DNA from: VXYL01 sp963665195
GTDB taxonomy: Bacteria; Pseudomonadota; Gammaproteobacteria; Pseudomonadales; Azotimanducaceae
DNA: 64,000 bases
Direction: 5' to 3'
NCBI GenBank assembly: GCA_963665195.1
Contig: OY762070.1
Span: forward strand, 4,340,001-4,404,000
Shown here: positions 51,911 to 59,569 of the stretch, in pieces
Layout: every line of letters begins with the position of its first letter
Numbering within the stretch: the first letter of the stretch is position 1
Notes under the pieces: generated by a model
The model's input: the letters and a program-made list of their open reading frames with translations, nothing else
The model's database searches: none
What the model was told of the DNA's origin: nothing
Position numbers and translations under genes: made by a program

Positions 51911-53734
51911 TTAGAGCCGGAACTCCAAGCTGCGATCGTCGATGGTGCGCTCGAGCGCCGCTTCGAACGCCTCGAAGGGCATAGTCGTCTGCTGTTTCGC
52001 GCCGTAGCGGCGCAGCGTGACAGTGCCGTCGGCCTGCTCCCGCTCGCCGACGATGAGCAGATTCGGAATCTTCCGCGTGGCACCCTCGCGGATCTTCTTC
52101 GACACCGTGTCGTTCTCCGGGGCCAGTTCCGCGCGCACGAAGGCGCGGCGCAGCTTGTCCACCAACGCCCGGCCGTAGTCGCCGAACTGTTCCGAGACGG
52201 TGATGACGCGAACCTGCACCGGCGCCAGCCAAGTGGGGAACGCGCCGCCGAAGTGCTCGATCAGGAAGGCGACGAAGCGCTCGTGGGTGGAGAACGGCGC
52301 CCGATGCACGCAGTACGGCACATGCTCGGCGCCGTCGGCGCCGATGTAGGCGAGGCCTAGGCGCGGCGGTACGGCGAAGTCCAGCTGCACCGTGCTCACC
52401 GTCTCGTCGCGGCCCGTGACCGTATAGAACTGCACATCGATCTTGGGCCCGTAGAACGCCGCTTCGCCCGGCGCGTCTTCGTAGTCCACGCCCATTTCGT
52501 CCAGCAGTTCGGCGATGATCCTCTCCGTGCGCCGCCAATCCTCCGGGGCATCGACGTATTTCTCGCGACCCTTGGGATCCTCGGGATCCCAGCGCGACAG
52601 GCGGATGTGGTAGTCGGCGAGGCCGAGGATGCGATAGGCCTCGTCGTATTGCGAGATCACTTCGCGAAACACGTCCTTCACCTGACCTTCCGTGCAGTAG
52701 ATGTGCGCATCGTTCATGCACATGCCGCGCACCCGGCCGAGCCCGGAAACCGCCCCCGATGCTTCCCAGCGGTAGACGTGGCCGTACTCGGCGAGGCGCA
52801 GCGGCAGGTCGCGATAGCTGCGCAGGCTCGACGCGTAGATCTTGTGATGGTGCGGGCAGTTCATGGGCCTCAGCATGTACGCCTCGCGCACGGCATCGCC
52901 CGCCGGGGTCTCCTCCAGCACCTCCATGGGCGGGTACATGCTGTCCTTGTAATGCGCCAAGTGCCCCGTCTGGTCGTACAGATCGCGCTTGGCGATATGC
53001 GGCGTGGCGACGCGCTGGTAGCCGGCCTGGAATTCCAATTCGACGGCGAGCTTCTCGAGCTCGTCGCGCAGCACGGTGCCGTTCGGCAGCCACAGCGGCA
53101 GACCGCGGCCGACATCGTCGTCGAAGGTGAACAGATCGAGCTCCCTGCCGAGCTTCTTGTGGTCCCGTTCCTGAGCCGCCTCGAAGGCGCTGACGGCGGC
53201 ATCGAGGGCGGCCTTGTCGGCGAATGCCCAAGCGTAGATGCGCGTCATCATCACGTTCTGGGAGTCGCCCCGCCAATAGGCGCCGGCCACGCTGCGCAGC
53301 TTGAAGGCATCGCGCGCGATGTCGCGCGTGGTATCCACATGCGGCCCCTCGCACATGTCTAGGAACGGGCCGTTGCGGTAGAACGAGAGTCCCTCGACGC
53401 CGTCTTTTTGCAGCAGTTCCTCGGCGTACTCGCGCTTATACGGCTCGCGCATCTCGTCGATGCGTTCGAGCGCCTGTTCTGCCGGCAGTTCTTCCCGGTA
53501 GAAGCGCTGGCCCTTCTTGAGGATGCGCTTCATGCGCCGTTCGAGTTCCGGGAAGTCCGTCTCGGTGATCGGCTCGGAGAGGATGAAGTCGTAGTAGAAG
53601 CCGTCCTTGATCGGCGGCCCGAAGCCGAGCGTCGAGCCGGGCCGCATGTCGAGCACCGCTTGCGCCATGACATGGGCAAGGCTGTGCCGGACGCGGTGTA
53701 GGGCGTCTTCGGGGCTTAGTTCCGGTGCGTTCAT
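51911..53734 (-). CDS. thrS: Threonine--tRNA ligase lacking the N-terminal TGS domain
   Basis: A 607-residue ThrRS. It starts directly in the tRNA-editing domain (HSLAHVMAQAV, the H-x3-H pair, and CEGPHVDTTRD). The class II core has LRPMNCPHHHKIYASSLRSY (motif with zinc-type ligands), RWEASGAVSGLGRVRGM and the motif 3 region HRAPFSTHERFVAFLIEHFG. The anticodon-binding domain ends EFRL. Typical bacterial enzymes (~640 residues) begin with a ~60-residue TGS domain; here it is absent. GAGGAGC precedes the ATG. infC, which often follows thrS, is not next to it. Confidence 0.93.
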   Translation of the reverse strand: MNAPELSPEDALHRVRHSLAHVMAQAVLDMRPGSTLGFGPPIKDGFYYDFILSEPITETDFPELERRMKRILKKGQRFYREELPAEQALERIDEMREPYKREYAEELLQKDGVEGLSFYRNGPFLDMCEGPHVDTTRDIARDAFKLRSVAGAYWRGDSQNVMMTRIYAWAFADKAALDAAVSAFEAAQERDHKKLGRELDLFTFDDDVGRGLPLWLPNGTVLRDELEKLAVELEFQAGYQRVATPHIAKRDLYDQTGHLAHYKDSMYPPMEVLEETPAGDAVREAYMLRPMNCPHHHKIYASSLRSYRDLPLRLAEYGHVYRWEASGAVSGLGRVRGMCMNDAHIYCTEGQVKDVFREVISQYDEAYRILGLADYHIRLSRWDPEDPKGREKYVDAPEDWRRTERIIAELLDEMGVDYEDAPGEAAFYGPKIDVQFYTVTGRDETVSTVQLDFAVPPRLGLAYIGADGAEHVPYCVHRAPFSTHERFVAFLIEHFGGAFPTWLAPVQVRVITVSEQFGDYGRALVDKLRRAFVRAELAPENDTVSKKIREGATRKIPNLLIVGEREQADGTVTLRRYGAKQQTTMPFEAFEAALERTIDDRSLEFRL

Positions 53735-54028
53735 GGTGTTTCGCTCCTCGCGTGGCTCAAGCGTCGCGCGACGAACCCGGCTTGGCCGTCGCCTTCCGGG
53801 TGGGAGCGGCAGCGGCCCTGGACCGGGGCCGCCGCTTCGGATCAGGCAAGCGACACGGCCCCGCCACGAGTCGTCGTGGTGGTGGTCGCCGTCTGTCCTA
53901 CCGCGTGCATGGGGCGGGCATCATAGAGAGCAAGACGGGGATTGCAAGGGCTTGAGATTCCCGATCCGGTGGTGCCGATGAGTTGCGGGGAGTTACACTT
54001 GCCGCCTTGGGTCACGAAGAGGCGCTAG
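53735..54028. other. Divergent intergenic region between thrS and the ATPase-TOPRIM pair
   Basis: These 294 bases hold the leaders of two divergent genes. An exact hairpin, CCACGA/TCGTGG (53864-53879), lies ~130-145 bases upstream of thrS in its transcript. In E. coli thrS is controlled by its own product through leader hairpins; a similar control is possible here but no anticodon-like loop match was shown. No coding sequence was recognised. Confidence 0.4.
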
Positions 54029-55165
54029 ATGAGACTTGAGAGCCTACAGGCTAGGAGCTACAAGAGCCTGCGCGATGTGACGGTCAGCATGACCGGATTG
54101 GACTTGTTTATCGGCGCGAACGCGGCTGGCAAGAGCACGCTGCTCGATGCCCTGCGCTTTCTGCACGAGGGCGCGAGGGACAAGGACTTCAATGGCGCCG
54201 TCCGTGCCCGGGGCGGCATCGTGCATATGCCTTGGAAGGGCGAGTTCGCGCAGCAGACGGAGTTGGTGGCTACCGTGGCCGGCGAAAGCGGCCGATTCGA
54301 GTGGATGCTGCGGCTGGTCCGCAGCGACTACGACTTCCATGTGGAGGAACGCGTACACAGCGCGCCTCCGGATCTTCCGCCGACGCAGCTGCTCGACGCA
54401 CGCAAGGGAGAAGGCTGGTGGTGGTCGGGCGAGCAGGGCAAGCAGGTAGCGCTCAAGCAAGGGCCGACCACCTGCGCACTTGCTGCGGCTTCGGCCGATG
54501 CATCGTTCCCCGCAAGGGAGGTAGCGGACTTCGTACAGAGATGGGGCTTCTTCGACCCGAACCCGTTCCTCCTGCGTCGCGACTGGAGCGGCAGCGAATT
54601 CGGCTCTTTCGACCCATATGGTCGGAATCTTGCCGAGACGCTCCATGCATTAGCGAAGTCGGCACCGGACGTGTTCAAGAGCATCGTCGATGCCACGCGA
54701 GACATCCTAGGATTGCCGACCGAGATCGAGCCTCGCATGTCGGATGATGACCGGTTCTATTTCGTCCAAGGGGAGCCTGGGCTCCGGTTTCCCGTGCATC
54801 AGATGGGCGCTTCTAGCGGCACGCTGCGGATGCTCGCCTTGATGACGGCGCTCTTCGCGACAGTCGACGCCAATCTGATCGGCATCGAGGAACCAGAGAA
54901 CTACGTGCATCCGACCGCCATCGCATCGTTCCTCGAGTATCTCCGCGGCGCCCAGGATCGGGTGCAGTTCTTGGTCACGACGCACTCCCCACTGCTGCTC
55001 GACTACCTGGGCGACCCGTCCGCCGTTCGCGTCGTGCAGCGCACCGAAGATGGCGCCACCGTAGTCGCCGAGCAACGAGATCCCGGCGGCGTGGCGCAGG
55101 CGCTCGAAGAGTCCGGCTTTGGACTCGGCGCGTTCTACCAATCCGAAGGGTTCGGGGCGAACTGA
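54029..55165 (+). CDS. ABC-type AAA_21 ATPase (OLD/RecF-like)
   Basis: A 378-residue SMC/RecF-type ATPase. Walker A is LFIGANAAGKSTLLDALRFL (about residues 27-46), the signature-like region GASSGTLRMLALMTALF, Walker B LIGIEEPENYVHP and the D/H-loop FLVTTHSPLLLDYL. The OLD-family nuclease domain is not in this protein but appears to be encoded by the next gene, two bases downstream. ATPases of this class work in DNA-end processing and phage defence. The start ATG follows GAAGAGGCG. Confidence 0.88.
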   Translation: MRLESLQARSYKSLRDVTVSMTGLDLFIGANAAGKSTLLDALRFLHEGARDKDFNGAVRARGGIVHMPWKGEFAQQTELVATVAGESGRFEWMLRLVRSDYDFHVEERVHSAPPDLPPTQLLDARKGEGWWWSGEQGKQVALKQGPTTCALAAASADASFPAREVADFVQRWGFFDPNPFLLRRDWSGSEFGSFDPYGRNLAETLHALAKSAPDVFKSIVDATRDILGLPTEIEPRMSDDDRFYFVQGEPGLRFPVHQMGASSGTLRMLALMTALFATVDANLIGIEEPENYVHPTAIASFLEYLRGAQDRVQFLVTTHSPLLLDYLGDPSAVRVVQRTEDGATVVAEQRDPGGVAQALEESGFGLGAFYQSEGFGAN

Positions 55166-55166
55166 C

Positions 55167-55745
55167 ATGGCGAAGCGAGTGGTCGTCATCGCATCCGGCG
55201 AGACGGAGAGGCGGGCGCTGCCACACCTCGTGCGGCACCTTGAAGCGCAAGGGGCAACGCTGGCCGAGGTGCGCATCCCGCCTGGGCACTCCGCGCTCAA
55301 GCCCGACACCGCAGCCAGCTTGATCAAGGCAGCGTGGTACTCGAACCTGCACGATCCTCCCGGCAAGTTCGTCGTGCTGCTCGATACCGACGGCGCTGAT
55401 CCGGGCAGCGTGGTGGAACCGTTCCGGCAGCAGCTCCCCGGCCGGTTGCGGAACGTCGACGCTGCCGTGATGTACGCCTATGCGCAGCGCCACCTCGAGG
55501 CTTGGTACTTCGCGGATGCCGAGCGGCTGAGGAGCCAGCTGCGCCGGGACCTCGGCTCCGTAGACATCCAACGACCGGACGAGATCGACAACCCGAAGCT
55601 CCACCTGAAGCACCTGCTCGACCGACGCATGTATACCGCTCGCGTATCGGAGCAGATTGCCGCAGGGTTATTCCCGGAGACGATCGCCCAACGCAGTCCG
55701 AGCTTCGCTGGCTTCATGGCGGCTTTTCTGAACGGTGGGCACTGA
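55167..55745 (+). CDS. DUF4276-family protein, TOPRIM-like
   Basis: A 192-residue protein of the DUF4276 type. VVVIASGETERRALPHLVRH near the start gives the TOPRIM-like Glu, and FVVLLDTDGADPG gives a D-x-D pair, which together suggest a metal-binding nuclease fold. It follows the ATPase by one base gap and the pair looks like an OLD nuclease split into two genes. Role in phage defence or DNA repair is inference from this layout. The ATG at 55167 was chosen because the fold starts at once. Confidence 0.8.
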   Translation: MAKRVVVIASGETERRALPHLVRHLEAQGATLAEVRIPPGHSALKPDTAASLIKAAWYSNLHDPPGKFVVLLDTDGADPGSVVEPFRQQLPGRLRNVDAAVMYAYAQRHLEAWYFADAERLRSQLRRDLGSVDIQRPDEIDNPKLHLKHLLDRRMYTARVSEQIAAGLFPETIAQRSPSFAGFMAAFLNGGH

Positions 55746-55748
55746 GCG

Positions 55749-56189
55749 ATGACTTTCCTCATGCGTGGGCGGGCCATGATTCGCGCCGGCGCGCTGCTCG
55801 CGCTGCTCGGCCTCGGTGGCTGCGGGCAGAGCAATCCCGAGGCGGAGCTGGCGGCGTTCGAGGCTAGCAAGCCGTGGCTGGCGACCATGGATGCGGGCGA
55901 CTACGAGCGCTGCTGGCGCGATGCAGCGCCGCTCTTTCGCGAGTCCGAGAGCCTTGAGAGCTGGCTCGGCAAGGCCAAGGAGTACCGGGCGCCGCTCGGG
56001 GCGCTGAAGCGGCGCGAACTCAATGCCACCACCTATCTCACCAACCCCTGGAATGCGGCGCCCGGGGAGTACACGGTGGTGGTCTACGACTCGTTCTGGG
56101 AGGCGGCGACGATCTACGAGAACGTCTACATGCAGCGTCAGGCGGATGGCGCGTGGCAGGTCGCCGGCTACCGGGTGCTGCAGCAGTAA
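55749..56189 (+). CDS. DUF4019 lipoprotein
   Basis: A 146-residue exported lipoprotein: signal LRGRAM...ALLALLGLGGC with lipobox LGGC, then a DUF4019 domain (ASKPWLATMDAGDYERCWRD; the end reads YMQRQADGAWQVAGYRVLQ). DUF4019 proteins resemble NTF2-like folds; function is unknown. A second Met (55776) could be the start. It is three bases after the DUF4276 stop but the link is probably only position. Confidence 0.8.
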   Translation: MTFLMRGRAMIRAGALLALLGLGGCGQSNPEAELAAFEASKPWLATMDAGDYERCWRDAAPLFRESESLESWLGKAKEYRAPLGALKRRELNATTYLTNPWNAAPGEYTVVVYDSFWEAATIYENVYMQRQADGAWQVAGYRVLQQ

Positions 56190-56208
56190 GGGTGGCTGAA
56201 GACCGTCC

Positions 56209-56217
56209 TGCTAGAAT
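56209..56217 (+). promoter_or_regulatory. Candidate extended -10 promoter for the thiolase-like gene
   Basis: TGCTAGAAT, the same nine bases as before hslV, lies 28 bases before the ATG at 56245. It fits an extended -10 element; no -35 is needed in that promoter class and none was seen. Confidence 0.4.
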
Positions 56218-56244
56218 GCCACGCTCCGCAGCGCCCTCCATGCC

Positions 56245-57366
56245 ATGACCTCGTTCTCCAATTCGGTCGCTATCGCCGGCGTCGGCGAAACCGACTATTC
56301 CCGTGCCAGCGGCCGCACCGAGCTGATGCTCTCGCTGCAAGCCATCACCGCCGCGTTGGACGATGCGGGCATCGAGGCCAGCGAGGTCGATGGGCTGATG
56401 AAGTGGTGGGTGGACACCAGCACCGAGGCGGAGGTGGCGGCGAACCTCGGCATCAGGGACCTTGCCTGGTGGGGCGAGATCAACCAAGCCGGCAACGTCG
56501 GCGCGGCGCTGGTCGCCCATGCGGCGGCGGCGATCCATGCCGGCCTCGCCAACGTCATCGTCATCTATCGGGGCGTGAACGGGCGCTCCGGGCGGCGCTA
56601 CGGGCGTGGCGACGTCACCGGCCAGCGCGGCAGGGGAGGCGGCGCCTTCACCGAGCCGTACGGCATGCTGACGCCCCAGCATGGCCTCGCCATGACGGTG
56701 CGCCGGCGCATGTTCGAGACCGGCATCACCAGCCGCCACTTCGGGATGCAGGCCGTGGCGCAGCGGCGGCACGCCAATCGCAACCCGCGCGCCACGTTCT
56801 ACGAGCGATCGCTTACCTTGGAAGAGCATCAGGCGTCGCGGCTGATCGTGGATCCCTTCCATCTGTTCGACTGCTGCCTGGAAACCGATGGCGGCGGCGC
56901 TCTCGTGCTCACGTCCGCGGAGCGCGCCAGGAGCCTGGCAGGTTCCCGTCCCGTGCCGCTGATCCGCGCCGCCGCCCAGGCCGGCCCCGGTGTCGGTTCG
57001 GCAGCGACGCGAACGGCCAAGCGGCTGTTCGCCATGGCCGGCCTGGACCGGCGCGACATCGACGTGATCCAGATCTACGACCACTTCGGCCCGTTCGTGC
57101 TGTTCGCGTTGGAGGACTACGGCTTCGCGGCGGACGCCGGGCGACTGGTCGAGGACGGCGGCACCGCTTTCGATGGTGGCCAGCTTCCCGTCAACACCTC
57201 GGGCGGGCACCTGTCGGAGGCCTACATGCAGGGCATGAACCACCTCATCGAGGCGACGCGGCAGATTCGCGGCGAAAGCACGGCGCAGGTGCCGGACGCC
57301 CGGTTCTCGTTCTGCGACACAGGCATCGGCACGGGCGCCATGATTCTGGAGCGCGGCGAGGCATGA
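56245..57366 (+). CDS. Thiolase-fold protein, non-catalytic-Cys (Ltp2/SCP-x-like) type
   Basis: A 373-residue thiolase-fold protein. The start (VAIAGVGETDYSRASGRTE) and C-terminal part (IYDHFGPFVLFALEDYGF, NTSGGHLSEAYMQGMNHLIE) match the lipid-transfer/acetyl-CoA acetyltransferase-like branch. At the place of the thiolase nucleophile the sequence is NQAGNVGAALVAH, without Cys. Proteins of this type with a DUF35 partner act as retro-aldolases in steroid side-chain breakdown (Ltp2-ChsH2); the partner gene follows with a four-base overlap. Confidence 0.87.
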   Translation: MTSFSNSVAIAGVGETDYSRASGRTELMLSLQAITAALDDAGIEASEVDGLMKWWVDTSTEAEVAANLGIRDLAWWGEINQAGNVGAALVAHAAAAIHAGLANVIVIYRGVNGRSGRRYGRGDVTGQRGRGGGAFTEPYGMLTPQHGLAMTVRRRMFETGITSRHFGMQAVAQRRHANRNPRATFYERSLTLEEHQASRLIVDPFHLFDCCLETDGGGALVLTSAERARSLAGSRPVPLIRAAAQAGPGVGSAATRTAKRLFAMAGLDRRDIDVIQIYDHFGPFVLFALEDYGFAADAGRLVEDGGTAFDGGQLPVNTSGGHLSEAYMQGMNHLIEATRQIRGESTAQVPDARFSFCDTGIGTGAMILERGEA

Positions 57367-57803
57367 GCGGCCAAGCGGAGCACTGGCGGTTCGAACGCCC
57401 GCCGGAACTGCCCGCTCCGGCGCCCGACGCAGAGTCCGAGCCGTTCTTCGAGGCGCTCGGAGAGCGGCGGCTCGTGATCCAGCGCTGCGCCGCCTGCGGC
57501 GCCCTCTCGCACCCGCCGCGAGCGATGTGCCGCGCTTGCGGGGCGACGGACTTCGAGTGGCAGGAGATGAGCGGCAAGGGCGAGGTCCATTCCTACGTGG
57601 TCACCCACCAGGCCGTGCATCCGGCCCTTGTCGGCTACACGCCGCTGGCCACGGTGGAGGTGCGGCTGGCCGAGGGGCCGCATGTGACATCCAATCTGCT
57701 CGACGTGCCGCCGGAGGCGGTGGAGATCGGTCTTGCGGTGTTCGTCGCGTTCGAGGATGTCGGCGACGGCGTCGTGCTGCCGCTCTTCCGCCGGGCGGAC
57801 TGA
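57363..57803 (+). CDS. DUF35 zinc-ribbon/OB-fold protein, thiolase partner
   Basis: A 146-residue protein. The rubredoxin-like zinc ribbon (CAACGALSHPPRAMCRACGA, four Cys) is followed by an OB-fold (GKGEVHSYVVTHQAVHPAL). DUF35 proteins bind acyl-CoA and pair with thiolase-like partners. The ATG overlaps the stop of that partner gene as ATGA, so both should be made together. Substrate unknown. Confidence 0.9.
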   Translation: MSGQAEHWRFERPPELPAPAPDAESEPFFEALGERRLVIQRCAACGALSHPPRAMCRACGATDFEWQEMSGKGEVHSYVVTHQAVHPALVGYTPLATVEVRLAEGPHVTSNLLDVPPEAVEIGLAVFVAFEDVGDGVVLPLFRRAD

Positions 57804-57809
57804 GACGGC

Positions 57810-58430
57810 ATGGCCATCACCGTTTGGGGCGCCGGCACGTCGCGCACCATGCGCGCCCACTGGGCGCTGGCCGAGATCGGCCTCGACTACGAGACCAAGC
57901 CCATCGGCTCGCGCACCGGCGAGACCCAGTCGCCGGCCTTCCGCGCCCTGAGCGTCAAGGAGAAGATCCCGGTGCTCGTGGACGGCGATCTGGTGCTCAC
58001 CGAGAGCGCTGCCATCGTCGCCTACCTCGCGGATCGCTACGGCGCGGCCTTGCTGCCCTCGGGCGTCGAGGCGCGGGCGCGCTACCAGGAGTGGCAGTCG
58101 TTCATCCTGATGGAATTCGACGCGCACACGCTCTACGTGATGCGCAAGCATGGCGATCTGAAGCACATCTACGGCGACGCGCCAGCGGCGATGGACGCCG
58201 CCCGGGCGGGGTTCGACAAGCAGCTCCGCTGGGCGCTGCCGCGCCTCGAGTCGAACGCCTATCTGGTAGGCGATGCGTTCAGCGGCGTGGACATCCTGAT
58301 GACCACCTGCCTCGATTGGGCCGTCGCCTACGGCTTCTCGTTGCCGGGCGCCGCCCTCGCCTACGCCGCCCGGCAGCACGCGCGGCGCGCATTCCAGCAA
58401 GCGCGGGAAGCCAACCGCCAAGCGCCGTGA
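57810..58430 (+). CDS. Glutathione S-transferase family protein
   Basis: A 206-residue GST. The N-terminal thioredoxin-like domain (TVWGAGTSRTMRAHWALAEI) contains the glutathione-binding KIPVLVDGDLVLTESAAIVA motif; the rest is the helical C-terminal domain. It could conjugate or isomerise a breakdown product, given the thiolase-like genes just upstream (six bases). The exact substrate is unknown. Confidence 0.9.
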   Translation: MAITVWGAGTSRTMRAHWALAEIGLDYETKPIGSRTGETQSPAFRALSVKEKIPVLVDGDLVLTESAAIVAYLADRYGAALLPSGVEARARYQEWQSFILMEFDAHTLYVMRKHGDLKHIYGDAPAAMDAARAGFDKQLRWALPRLESNAYLVGDAFSGVDILMTTCLDWAVAYGFSLPGAALAYAARQHARRAFQQAREANRQAP

Positions 58431-58445
58431 TGGCGCGACCGGCGC

Positions 58446-59555
58446 TCAGTTCCCCATCAACCAGTCCACGATGCGGGGATTCTCGTCTCGCGGCCAGGTG
58501 TGGGACAGATCGGCGATCTCGCGGTAGACCACGTCTGCGCCTGCCGCGGACAGCGCCGCATTCGCCGTGCGGGCGATGTCCACGGGGAACATCCAGTCGA
58601 GGGCGCCGTGCATCAGGTAGATGGGCAGGCCCTTCAAGCGTTCGCGGCTCATGCCTTCGAGCAGCAGCGGGTGGAAGCTGGCGGAACTCGGCGCCAAGTG
58701 CGTGAACGGCGACTCCTCGCGCAGGCCCGAGACGTAGGAGAACGTGCCGCCATCGCTCATGCCGGTGAGCAGCATCCGGCCGGCGTCGATATTCCAGCGC
58801 TCCTGGACGCGCTTCACCATGCCCTCGATGTTGGCGCTGTCGATGTCCGGGCCCATCAATGACCAGGTGCGGTCGATGGCGGTTGGGCTCAGCAGGATCG
58901 CGCCCCGCGTTCTCGCCTCAACCAGCCAGGTCCACAGGAAGCTCTTGCCGTTGCCGGAACCGCCGTGCAGGGCGACGATCAGTGGATACGACTCGGTCGC
59001 ATCGTAGTATTCGGGCACATAGAGCGCGAAGCCGCCGCGGCGGTCATCGCCGTCGCTGGTTTCGTTCGCGTCGGGTCCGATCATGATGCCTACCTCCGCG
59101 CGGGCGCCGTCCGCAGCCCCGAGCTTGGCCGCCAGCGCCTCGTCCGAACGGCGCTCCTTGGAGACGAAGAAGCGGCTGACCGGCGGCAGCATCGCCGCCA
59201 CCGGGTAGAGCGCCTGCACCGCGCGCGTGTATTCGCCCATGGCGCGATATCCGCCCATCGCCCCGTTCATGCCGCCAGCCGCAGCGTCGAGCCGCTCGTG
59301 GGCGCTCAGAACGTGCTCGGCGGTACGAATCACGCAATCCTTGAAGTTCGCGAACGACTCCGGGAAATCGGCTGCCTTGAACTGCGCCAAGCCGGTTCGG
59401 ACAGGTTCGGCGTTGTCCGCTACCGCGCCCGCCAGCGAGGGAAGGTTCGGCGGGTGCAGGTGCCGGCCCACGTAGGCGAGCGCCTCTAGGGCGTTCAGCA
59501 CGGGGGGCAGCACAGCGCTGATGGCGTCCAGCAGTACTTCGTTGTCGTCGCTGAT
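58446..59555 (-). CDS. Alpha/beta hydrolase (esterase/phospholipase type) with helical N-terminal domain
   Basis: A ~369-residue protein. The C-terminal hydrolase has the oxyanion region PLIVALHGGSGNGKSFLWTW, nucleophile LLTGMSDGGTFSY, Asp near GALDWMFPVD and His in LSHTWPRDENPR. The first ~150 residues are helical (LPPVLNALEALAYVGRHLHP). No ATG fits; AGGAG at 59566-59562 stands six bases before ATC (59555-59553), after which the sequence is SDDNEVLLDAISAVLPP, as expected for the start. GTG at 59513 is the first normal codon; a GTG upstream inside the neighbour gene is another option. Confidence 0.75.
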   Translation of the reverse strand: MSDDNEVLLDAISAVLPPVLNALEALAYVGRHLHPPNLPSLAGAVADNAEPVRTGLAQFKAADFPESFANFKDCVIRTAEHVLSAHERLDAAAGGMNGAMGGYRAMGEYTRAVQALYPVAAMLPPVSRFFVSKERRSDEALAAKLGAADGARAEVGIMIGPDANETSDGDDRRGGFALYVPEYYDATESYPLIVALHGGSGNGKSFLWTWLVEARTRGAILLSPTAIDRTWSLMGPDIDSANIEGMVKRVQERWNIDAGRMLLTGMSDGGTFSYVSGLREESPFTHLAPSSASFHPLLLEGMSRERLKGLPIYLMHGALDWMFPVDIARTANAALSAAGADVVYREIADLSHTWPRDENPRIVDWLMGN

Positions 59556-59569
59556 CGTGCTCTCCTGGG

